Origin: Gnetum montanum
Lineage: Eukaryota > Streptophyta > Gnetopsida > Gnetales > Gnetaceae
Direction of reading: 5' to 3'
Length of the DNA: 52,524 bases
NCBI GenBank assembly: GCA_015680685.1
Contig: MNCI01015499.1
Span: 841,080-893,603, forward strand
In this document: positions 33,467-43,800 of the stretch, piece by piece
Numbering within the stretch: the stretch's first letter is position 1
Layout: each line of letters opens with the position of its first letter
The notes under the pieces: generated by a model
Told to the model about the DNA's origin: nothing
The model's input: only the letters and a program-made list of their open reading frames with translations
Database searches by the model: none
Made by a program: the position numbers and the translations under genes

Positions 33467-36400
33467 ATGGATCCGTTTCAGAACCTCCAAAGACATGTCA
33501 GATATGGCGTTTTTGACAATTACAGGCAACATGAAGTTCCCTGGTCTGCTCCAGCCCCTGCAAGAAACATGAACATGGTTTGTTTTATTTCATGCATGTT
33601 TGTATGTCAAAACTTTTGATTCAAATTTCAAAAGTGAGAAGTTTACGTTTTCTTTGCTGTGTGTTTGATCGTTGGCTTAGTGATATGGAAATGACCTGCA
33701 GTTTCAGGACCTGGTGACTATGGGTCATCAAGAGCATGCAGATGGTTCTGCTGATTACGCAGCTGCGCAAGTTTTTCAAGGATCTGTTGTACCAGCTTTT
33801 GAAATGGTACATGCTTTATAAGTTTTTATTTATACTGTTATTTGTATGGTTGTTGGATTGTGTTTGAATCTCGTTTGCACGGGCTGAGTAATCGCAAGCA
33901 TAGTTACCACTTACCACAAACGGTAAGAAGTAAGTTAATATACCATTTGGCTTTTATCAAGATTGCAATTTTGAAATGCAGTGGCAAGTTTATGTCTCTG
34001 ATAAATATGCACCTCAGTTGATTATACTCTGTTACTCATGATATAATTTATAACGATATTTGTTGCACTGGTTGTAGTTCCGCCAAGATTATCAAATTTC
34101 AAGTCAAGAGCATGGTGCCATAGCCTATGGCAAAGGAGAAGTTGCTTTTCAAACATCTGAGCCTACATTTCAAATGGTACATGGTTAATAGAATTTTGCA
34201 ATTTTTTGTCATTGATTTGTATACATAAGCAAGAGTATTTTGTAGTTTATTGTTAAGATTTAATTTGCAACAATTTTTCATTTTAACGACAAGGACGATA
34301 TGACACGAGGGTTGATAATTGATATAGGAAAACTGATTTAACATTCTAATTTAGCAACCAGAGGATGAATTACTGAATAAGCACATAGCTGCCAGAAAAA
34401 CTAGTTGGGTATTGTTAGCATTTTTGCCGGGCACAAAAAATAGCAATCCGTTTTCCAAAGTCTTTCTTGTTTCTTTAGAATCATGGAAATGTTTAGTCGT
34501 TAGAATGCTTTCAAGAGCTCAGGCTGTGATGAAATTTAAAGGTTTACAAATTACAGATGTCGACCAAAGGGATAACGTCATTCTCATAAGTCAAAACTAT
34601 TGTTAAAATAAGTCATCGTCTACACCCCTGCAGGCTTGGAAATTCAAAATAATAAAACGTAATTTTTTTAAAGCATTTCTAAAATGAAAAAGAGTCTAAA
34701 TACGTATTTTTTTTTCAAAGCAAAGTGATAAAAATAATATTTTAAATAAAGTCTTACAAATTTTTTTCATGTCTTCCATGTTTAAAAATTTAAACAATAA
34801 ATTTTTAAACATAAAATTTTTACCAAAATAAATTTAATAACCAAATATTATAAATTATAACCCATTAAAATCAAAACAATTTTAAAAATAATTTTAGAAC
34901 TTAAAATAATTTGATGACCATTTCAATTACCTAAAATTTTAACATAGATACTTTTAGTAGGAATAAGTGGCACCTGCATGCTTTGGACAAGTGGTTATTT
35001 GGCTTTGAGTTGTAGTTCAATTTTAAGCACAACTAGTTTCCAATAATTTCATATGTAAATACATCAGTTAGTTTTATTAAGGAAAATAACTTATAAATGA
35101 CTACTAATAAAATCAGAAAGCATCATTTCCACGCAATGTGTAAATCCTTCAGCTTTGTTTTTTTACGATTTTAAAATTTTCACTGCGTTTTTGTCATGTT
35201 ACATATCAAAAAACCCATATTTTATGCATCAAATTCCAATACTGCACCCCTGTATGTAGGATTATCACATAAATAACAAAATGTAAATGTTAACGTTAAA
35301 TTGAGGCATTCTTTTACGAAGGTCAAACAAAATTCAGAAAAACCCCATTGGACAACCATCACTACAAGTCAATATTTTTTTTTATGTGCACTTGCAATCT
35401 GCATCCAATAGGGCATAGGTAAAATAAATACTTTCAAGGAAATGGAGTACAAAGAGTGAAGAATTAAAAGACATTGTGAAATGTTATGCCGATAAATTGA
35501 TAATTATCTTTCTTGCTTGGCAAAGTTTTTTTTATAATTATCAAGAAATATTCAATTATTTCTTTTTATGATTCTTTTAAAGTATTATTGGCTATACATT
35601 TTGTAGTATGCTTATAGTCAAATTGTTTTGAATTGAAGACACCATAACAAAAAACTATCTACTATACAATATTGAACCTATGTAACCTATTAACCTGCTT
35701 ACTATGCAATATCAAACTTATATAACCTATTATAAAACAAATAAAATCCTTTCAAAAAATTAAAATAAATAAAATCAATAACAATATTTATTCCCAAGTT
35801 AAATTAAGCTTCAACTTGGCTATCAGGTGAGCCTGTCCAGACTCACCTGCCCTCTAGATATTTTTAAAAAAAATTTAAAAAAATTGAAGTGTCGCATTGT
35901 TTAAATAAAGTGTGGTGCACATGGGTTTCAGCATCGCAGTGTCTTTGTGGTCCTCCTTTCCTCATCAGCAGAGCGTGTGTTCAGTCCTTTACTCGGCTGT
36001 GCATCACATTCATTTATCTTAGATGCCAGTTCTTTACCTTTGCCATCAGGTTTGGCTTTTAATCGTATGATTGTATTTTGTGATTTCGGCTGTTTGCAAG
36101 CTACTGATATCTAAATATTCTCTTATTGATCTTTCTGAGAAGTTTGAAATAATGACGTTGCTGAATTGCAGAGCCGGTAATGCTCTCATCAAATAAAAAT
36201 AAATTTGTTTTGTTTGGCCCTGGTTGCCTTTCAAATAAATAAATGCAGGTGTATCTCATACTGCAATATGGATTTGTTTGAAGGATACAGTTTCAATGCT
36301 CATTAATTTTATAGTTTGTTCCTTGGTTTCTTCAGTCTGATCTCTGTTACTCAAAATTCTCTTTCATTTCTCTGGTATGATTCTCCGTTGCTCAAATTTT

Positions 36401-37759
36401 CTGTGTCCTTGATTGATAATAATTTTTTCTGACTACATTATTATTAAACAAGAAAATAGGGTATAACAAGCACAAAAGATAGCAATAAACGATGCACTAC
36501 TTTCACAGGGGAGGGCAGTGGAAGCCTGCCCAAACTTAAATTCGGGCACGTTCACCCCTGATAGTTAAGTTCAACCATTAAGAGCTATAATTCTTTATTT
36601 ATAATTTTCTAACTCGTCTAAATAAAGTGGTTGTTCTGACTTATGTTTTTATTGAGAAACTATTAAACTTGCAATCAAAACAATTTTTGAAATGTTGCAA
36701 TCAAAATCTTAAAAGCTCAAAGTTTGGCTTGACTAACCTCTTCCTTTTTACAAATATTATGCAATGAATTCAAAGCAATCAAAACCTGAAAACGCTGGAT
36801 CTTCAAACAAGATAACCGACAGAAGTGTTGGATCCTCCGAGTCTGAAGAAATAGCTTATATGAGGGCTATGCCGGGAAGGGCCACTCGTCCTCACAGCCT
36901 TCAGGAACGGGTAAGCCAGTTGTTAGTCTAAATGCACTTAATTAAAAATACTGACTGCATTTCTGTATAGAAAATTATAAATATTTCAAACTTGGAGTAT
37001 ATTATTTGGTATAAGCTGTTCTTTTGTTTCAGGAACGAAGGCAGATTGTACGTAGAAAAATGGATCAGCTAGAGAGCATAGTTCCAGGTTGCCAGGAGGT
37101 AATAAAAGGATCATTTTCTGTCCTCACTGCTCTAAAGATATCATTATTACACCTAAGCATTATTGAAAAAAGAAATTTGACCATTGTACAGATTGTGGGT
37201 AGCCAGCTAGATGTTCTGAATCATATTATAAATTACGTAGAAAAGATACAACGCTACATTGAGGTATTATTACATGCTCCATTTATCATCTCGGTTTATA
37301 ATTTTTTCTTAATTATTAGAAACTTTATAACAAAAAGTAATTTCTTGGCAGATTCTAACAGAGCAAGTTCACGACAAAACTAATAGGCTTTTTAACTGCA
37401 ACGAGACAAGTTTCATGGAAACTGCTGTAGCCAATAATGGTTCCTCTGAAGGCAATGCAGGATCAAATGTAAACAATATTGGACTGGTTGGTATTTCTCT
37501 TAATGTGGATACCTTTAAAAATAGCTTTCATAAACAATATTGGACTGGTTGGTATTTCTCTTAATGTGGATACCTTTAAAAATAGCTTTCATAAATAATA
37601 TTTTCATATGTTTCTAGCTCATCTCATTATTATTTTGTTCTGCAGCAGACATTTCATTGTCAATCAAATGGGAATATAAACGTGTCTGACAACATTCCTC
37701 ACCCTGCTTGCCTAGAAAGAGTGCCCCGGCAAATGCAAGGTTTTCAGGATCGATACTGA
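33467..37759 (+). CDS. bHLH transcription factor, BEE/CIB/HBI-like (multi-exon)
   Basis: A nuclear DNA-binding regulator expected to bind E-box/G-box sites as a dimer. Exons, all phase 0: 33467-33577, 33702-33806, 34078-34176, optional 34355-34408, 36776-36910, 37033-37098, 37192-37263, 37352-37486 and 37646-37759 (TGA). All eight introns have GT-AG ends. The product is 278 residues, or 296 with the optional exon. The basic region and helix 1 read RPHSLQER then ERRQIVRRKMDQLESIVPG, keeping the His, Glu and Arg that contact the E-box. Helix 2 is HIINYVEKIQRYIE. The introns after LQER, after VPGCQE and after RYIE fall at positions conserved in plant CIB/BEE genes. Helix 2 starts unusually (GSQLDVLNH, where GKAxMLDE is usual). 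The N-terminus is split into several small exons, two of which look duplicated. Start chosen: the first ATG after a likely leader (MDPFQNLQRH). The ATG at 36764 is in frame and could serve a shorter transcript. Confidence 0.85.
33702..34176 (+). repeat. Probable tandem exon duplication in the bHLH gene
   Basis: Exon 2 (33702-33806) and exon 3 (34078-34176) both begin with Phe, both contain QEH from CAAGAGCATG, and end with the related blocks QVFQGSVVPAFEM and VAFQTSEPTFQM. Both are followed by the same donor context ATG/GTACATG. Both are phase 0, so duplication leaves the frame intact. Confidence 0.6.
34409..36775 (+). other. Large intron of the bHLH gene
   Basis: It separates the N-terminal exons from the bHLH exons. 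It is mostly AT-rich. The stretch 35910-36060 has higher GC and could be an alternative leader exon feeding the in-frame ATG at 36764, but no exon boundary is certain. Confidence 0.5.
35824..35849. promoter_or_regulatory. Perfect inverted repeat of E-box half-sites in the intron
   Basis: CAGGTGAG and CTCACCTG face each other across 10 bp. Each arm contains a CANNTG E-box of the kind bHLH proteins can bind. A role in autoregulation is speculation. Confidence 0.3.
37470..37602 (+). repeat. 61-bp tandem duplication across a splice donor
   Basis: The units 37470-37530 and 37531-37591 appear identical, and a third copy begins at 37592 and fades after about 10 bp. Each full unit contains the end of exon 8 and its GT donor (GGACTG/GTTGG), so two identical donors lie 61 bp apart. 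Confidence 0.9.
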
Positions 37760-38990
37760 AAAAACCTAATGCTAAGTCATGATGCAATATAGGACTAGAT
37801 TGATATTAATCGCCTATTTAAACACCTTCTTAGATTTTTACCTTAGGATGCGTTTGTGATTGACATTTGTGTTATTTAAGGACACAATTTCAACTTTGTT
37901 TGATATACATTAGCTTTTGAACTTTTCTACCTAGTTTGATCTTTTGGCTTAAAACCATGTTTCGTTGTTGCATTATTTCCATGTACAAGGCTCCGCAGTT
38001 AGTAGAAAAACTTGTGATTTCAGGTAATCATATTTGTGCAGGACAGGGACTTTCTTTGGCATTATGCTCAAAATTTTATTGCTGTTTTAATTTCTTTGAA
38101 AGCTCTACCAAACTTTCGGCTCCTTCTCAGTGATAATCATGATCATATTCCCAAGTCATAATTATTATCATATTACCGTGAGGCTCTATGTTCGTTCTTA
38201 ACAAGTAGGTTTTGGGAAGATCAACGGAGGATATCTGCGATGGTCTAACTTTTTTCTGAATGGTTGTACTCTAGCTTAAACTTAGGCTTTCTCATCTTGA
38301 AATCTATAACTTGAGTAGAAGATAATAAGGCCTAATTTACCTCTTACGATTAAATCTTTGACTTGCATGATTACAAACTATTAAATTTGAGCTTAAAATT
38401 ATTTGACCATATGTTTTTTAGTTCTGTAAGTGTGACTTCAATCAGAAACCTCTTATATAGAAATACTTGTTAGATAATCAGATAACTGATTGGATCACCT
38501 TTTGTGTACTGTATGATTTGCAACTCAGGAGCTGGATTCCAAGAAGTATGGTGATTTTTATTCTTTAAATCAAATGTGTATCCTTGCATTGTATTTATAG
38601 TAGCCAAGTCACTAAAAAGATAAATTCTATTTCCAGGAGAACAAACAAATAGCATACAAACTATCATCAGCATTCCTCTTCTAGAGTTATAACTGAACAA
38701 CATTGTTCCAATTATAATTCCTTCAACAGCATATTATGCTTGATAACCTATATTGAAAAACTTTAAAATTTCATTTCTGCCACCCCATGAACCAAATAAA
38801 CCATGTGACTACTTGATGACCTCTATTGGAAAACTTTAAAATTTTATTTCTGCCATGCCACAAACCAAATAAACCATGTGACTACTATCTACACCTTGCC
38901 TCCTTGTCATTTATAATGATATTGTTACTAAGCTAACAAAAATCCATTAACAGAATTAGCTACAAATGATGATGTATATGCACTACACTT
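37760..38990. other. 3' flank of the bHLH gene
   Basis: It holds the 3' untranslated sequence and then AT-rich DNA. No strong AATAAA stands out close to the stop codon, and no other gene is recognised before the LINE. Confidence 0.4.
38739..38885. repeat. 73-bp tandem repeat, two copies
   Basis: CTTGATAACCTATATTG at 38739 recurs as CTTGATGACCTCTATTG at 38812. Both units run through TAAAATTT, ATTTCTGCCA and AAACCATGTGACTAC with few differences. Confidence 0.85.
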
Positions 38991-41900
38991 GAACTCATTC
39001 CAAATTTACAAAGGATGACTAGCACTTTTAGTTATTGAAGAGTATAAGATGACCTAGATCCTTAGAATATTCCTTTGTGCAAAATATTGACCAATAGATA
39101 ATTTACAATGAATCATCTTGCCAGTGAGTTCAGGTTGTAATTCAATGAATTGGCTCACACGATTTGCATCTTGAGGTACTATGTTTAATGCCTAGTACCA
39201 ACAACCCCATAGTAGCTTGGAGGCATGTTCTAAGCATAGGTAATACAATCAAACTTTTCTCCCAAAAAAATGTATCATCTCTCTAGCAAAGAGACAAATA
39301 CAAGGAGTGAAATTGGGATTCTTGATGTCCACTAAATATTTCACTCTTTCCACAAGCTCTAAAATAGCATAAACATTCTTTGTAGAGTATTTTAATCCAT
39401 CATACCACTTCCATTGCTAATTGTACAATGAAACATTCTAACAAAACAATTATCTTATAAATAGAAGACATCTTCAAATTGGGGAGAGATTACTAATAGT
39501 AGGACTATTAATAAAGTCAAACCCACAATACAAGTACTTTGCTTTCATCACTTGAACCTATGGCCTATTTGAGACATAAATTTACCAAGAAACCTCCTTA
39601 GCATAGTAAAATTAATGTCCTATATATACCTAAAAGATTTCATGCTCTACAAATCCATTGTTTACATATTGTATCCAAATTTAAAACATGAATTGTTTTC
39701 TTCAAGTGGCTAGAATACAAAACAAGCTTTTTACTCTCTTAGAAATTATTCCTTTGAGATAATCAAACCATGAAAGCTTTTTAGACCCTATAAAAATAAA
39801 TAATAATTAAAATAATTCAAGGTGCATTAAATCATTGACATAGAAGAAAGAGTCTATAGAAAGAGCTCAATGGTTTTGGGAACACCTTTTTAGATTTTCA
39901 TACTTGCAACCAATTTTGAAATTCTCCCCTCCAAGGCAGGAAAAGGATCAAGACTTGCCCTTACTTAGAAGTGTCATCATGTGTTTTCACTTATTACTAA
40001 AAGCTTTATTATAAAGAGAATAAGAATACTCTTTCTAAAGACAAAAGAAAACATGAATAAGAAATAATAAACAAATAGCAAGAAAAGTTAATAGCTTCTC
40101 CATGTTAAGCCCCTAAAACAAAAGAAAAATAATACTATAGGAAATAGATTAATTATTCAATTTTCAATGAAAGAATTGTTGCTTGAAGTTGTAACTAAAA
40201 AGAAACATATTTGAGAATTTGATATTTAACTCCTAAGGAGAGATCATAGTTATGTTGTTGCTACTAGAAAATATCTTCACATTGAATCTTCCAAATACAA
40301 AGAAACAAAGTAGATAAGGTAGGTTGATAATTAAGAATGGTATGTTATGTAACTAGATATTAAAAAACATGTGAAAATGAGTCTTTGGTTTCATTAAGAG
40401 GACATTAAGGAGAAATAATTTTTATATGCTGAATACAAGTACTAATAGAAATACCTTAATGTATAAGACACTGTAAAAATACAAATTATTTAGAAAGGTA
40501 GAAACTTTCCAAATATCTTTTATTTTTTAATCCAAAAGTACAGTGATAATTATATTCTCTAGGCTTTATTAAATTTCTAATAAAGAAAATCATTCTTGAT
40601 AATAATTTCGTATGAAATGATAATAATCTTGTATGGAACTTTGGATTTAAAAGGAAAATAAATTTGTAATCCTTCTAAAAAAATCTGAAAAAAGCTTCAT
40701 GCAAGTTATTATCAAATTCAAATATATTATCAAGATCAAAAATCAATTTTTAAAATTTTTTTCTTCTCATTCTATTTAGACAACAAATTGTAGTGAGATT
40801 TAATTTGCTCCAAGTTGTCCACAATCTAGATGAAAGAGTAGCCAAAAATTTTAAATTAAAAGGAAGATACCATGAACAAATGTGCTTAAACATCTATTTT
40901 GAAACTATAATACAATTGTAATTTCAATACTTGCTAAGCATGCACCATGTCTACCAAATTTGTTTAAGTACTAGAGAACTAGAAAAAAATGACCTAAGGA
41001 AAAAGAAAATAATGAAGAAAGTTATTAGAAGATCAGTTGCTATCATTTTTAGGTTTTTTCTTACATAAGTCTATTACTAAAAAGGAACATCCAAAGATTA
41101 TCTCCATCAATGCATTTCTCAATCCAATTTGTTGAGATAGAAACACCTTACTTATACCAATTTATGAAGTTAAGTCTTTCATCATTATTACTAGTGTTCA
41201 AATATCTCAAGAAACTCTTGAAAAGCATTTACTATTATGCTTAATAAACCAAAGAAATTGACAACTACTTTGATCAAATCTATTAGAAGAAGTTTTTGTA
41301 GGAGCCCAACAACTAGAGTAATAAACATAATGAGATTAAAGTATCTACTTAATAACTAAAACTTTGCTAATAAGGGTAATATTTTTTAATTTCCATTTAT
41401 TAAGCTTATTTTCAATTTTATTAACTATATAATTCTACAAAATATTCAAATTAGGTTCAAAAGAAAAATATATTCTTAAATCTTGAAAAATAATATCTCA
41501 AAAATAGAATCTTTTTTCGAGTTTTTCCAATACTTGAGAGTAACCTAATCATCCATATTATCGTGATAATAAATAGCATATTTTTATCAATTGATACAAG
41601 AGTCAAATAGCATACAATATTCCTCCACTCTAGCTAAATATATATTATGTGGCAAAGAATTGTTTATCATGATAAAAGAATCATCTACAAAGTGTATGTT
41701 AAGAAGTTATGTACATTGATCATCAATTGAAATTTCATTATTGATATTTCTTTAAAGATCATAATGCAAGTTATGTAAAAGAAAATATGTTTCAATAATA
41801 ACAAGATATAAAGCTAGTTGATAACCTTGACATACTAAGTGCTAAAGAGATAAGGAGGAAATCAATCAAAAATTTGTAACAACTTAAGCATTAGCATTAG

Positions 41901-43140
41901 TAAGTAAGGTATGTATAAGATGAATATAATAATGATCAAATCCTAATTTATAAAGACATGCAATAATGAAATATCATTCAATTATATCATAAGCTTTAGC
42001 ATAATCTAATATAATAAAAGAAATATTCCTATTAGTATTAGAAGCTTACTGTATTTCCTCTCATTCTATAATAATATTATTTAAGATATATTTACCTTTA
42101 ACAAAACCTATTTACTTAGGTATGATGATATGCTATATAATCTTTTAAATTTGACAAGCCATGCATTTAGCTAAAATTTTATAAGTATTGTTAAGATAAG
42201 TAATATACCTCTAATGACCAATATATTCAAGATCTACACCCTTAAGAAGAAGGTGACTCATATCTTTAAGTATTTTTTTCCAAAAGAAACTTGTTAGATA
42301 GCTTCTTGGAAAGTATAAAAGAGGTCATATCCAACAATGTCCTAATACTTCTTAACAAATTCAACTTGAAAAATCATCAAATCTTAGAGTTATACTATTT
42401 GCTCAACTAAAAGGTGCTACATTTATTTCTTCCACTCGAATTTCTACTTCAAGAATTTTTTGATGCACTTTTGTTATAAGACGAGAAATATGTAAACTAG
42501 AGGTCTTGAAGGTTTTCTTACTTAAATATTCAATAAAAGAATAGAAGAAAAATGATTTGATAAAAATCTATTAATAGTCTCAAGATCTATAGTGATGAAA
42601 TCATTTACCTAAAGTCAACCTAGTTTAAGAACTTGATCTTTTCATTTGAATTTTTTTTAAAAAAAATCCTTGCAATGTGCATTTTTCAAGTTCATACTAG
42701 GACATGTAACTTTTAAGGGAGAAATTTTAGCTTCAAAAGCATTCTAACATTATTTATCATAATGAAATTTACCTAAGGGATTTTAAGTTTTAAAATCAAA
42801 GGAATTATAGTTTAAAAATATTTCCCTTTTTTTTATCGATTCTACAAGCTTTTCTTCAGTTCAATGCTTTGACTAAACAAATTGCTTACCAAACAATCTT
42901 GCATAATTTCTAACTCTACAAGTAGTTTGCTCAACCTAATCAATCTCACCAATATCCTCAATAGAATTCTTTTTTGTTTTGCATTCCATAGAGACTTTAG
43001 AATATCTTTTCCATTGGGTCCCATGAAGATATTATCATTCATATGAAAAAAACTCTTCCTTTTGAAAGGAAGAAAATTCAATATAAATGATTTAACAAAG
43101 TAGCATTTGTATGTACTTCTATTTTTCATGTACACTTTCC
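38990..43140 (-). mobile_element. Decayed L1-like LINE (antisense)
   Basis: The minus strand holds an RT domain with many stops (41600-42330). Upstream of it lies a linker piece (42842-43135). Downstream is the usual plant-L1 C-terminal part: NKWKLKNITLISKVLVIK near 41370, a SSCWAP block near 41300, and an open stretch with IVPQDANRVSQFIELQPEL near 39150. The 3' end and poly(A) tail could not be fixed. The 5' part (endonuclease and ORF1) may continue beyond 43140 but is not recognisable. The RT motifs are enough for a non-LTR assignment. Confidence 0.75.
41600..42330 (-). pseudogene. LINE reverse transcriptase core
   Basis: On the minus strand the order is NNTYKILAKCMACQI, IGFVKGKYILNNIIIE, ISFIILDYAKAYD (41986-42024), CQGYQLALYLVIIET and FVDDSFIM (Asp-Asp at 41680-41685). 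These match, in order, the plant L1 blocks around SYKILAK, GFVKGR, LDFEKAYD, RQGCPLAPYLF and FADD. Both catalytic acidic positions are kept. Several stops interrupt the frame, so it is not functional. Confidence 0.85.
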
Positions 43141-43722
43141 AAAAAAGAAAAAAAAAAGATTAGAGATGTAAATTCTATCCAACCAATAATAAATTCTATC
43201 ATTTTCTTATTGATAATTACACCAACTATAATTCTTCTCACTTAAATGATTTAACAATAAATAGCTAATATAACAAAGAAATTATTTTTCTTTAAATTTT
43301 CACCAATCATATTTTTCTTAAGAAGACATATTAGGTGGAAGATCAACAAGTTTATCTAAACAACTTTAATTCATATTGAAATCAAATTAGACAATCCAAA
43401 TAGCTTTAGGCAAAGATAGAAGATATTTTCAAATCTTTAATTCATTTTTTACTTTATTAGAAGCATAAATATTATAGAGTTCAAAGTTTCCTTTTTTACT
43501 TCGACAAGTGATTCAATTAACTCTATCAACATTATTAGAGCTAGAATTCAAAACTTTTCTAGTCTAATTTTTCTTAAATAAAGTAAAAATAATTTCTTTA
43601 TTAAATTTATGATGAAAAGAAAAAATAATGTACTTTTTAAAAATGCATTTATCAATAACACTAATATTGTATATTGAGATCTTAATCTCTTAAAATAAAA
43701 AAAAATATTTTAGAAACTCCAA

Positions 43723-43800
43723 GTTAGCCTAGCGATAAGACTCTTGATTTGGAAATTCTAAGTTACAAGTTCAATTTTGGTGGGTAATATTGAGTTATAA
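43723..43800 (+). repeat. tRNA-derived SINE-like fragment
   Basis: GTTAGCCTAGCGATAAG resembles an A box, and ACAAGTTCAATTTTGG, about 40 bp on, a B box. It ends in GGTAATATTGAGTTATAAA, related to the fragment at 15741-15825. It is the better preserved of the two. The overall shape is tRNA-like but no cloverleaf closes. Confidence 0.5.

Noticed and set aside
34412-34606. 64-codon plus-strand ORF as an additional bHLH exon
   Set aside because: No acceptor or donor fits in phase, and the sequence has no similarity to bHLH N-termini.
36046-36234. Minus-strand ORF in the bHLH intron as a nested gene
   Set aside because: Short, no recognisable motif, and no promoter or splice signals around it.
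37024-37383. Single uninterrupted 119-codon gene
   Set aside because: It reads through two introns of the bHLH gene; GT-AG sites and family intron positions explain it better.
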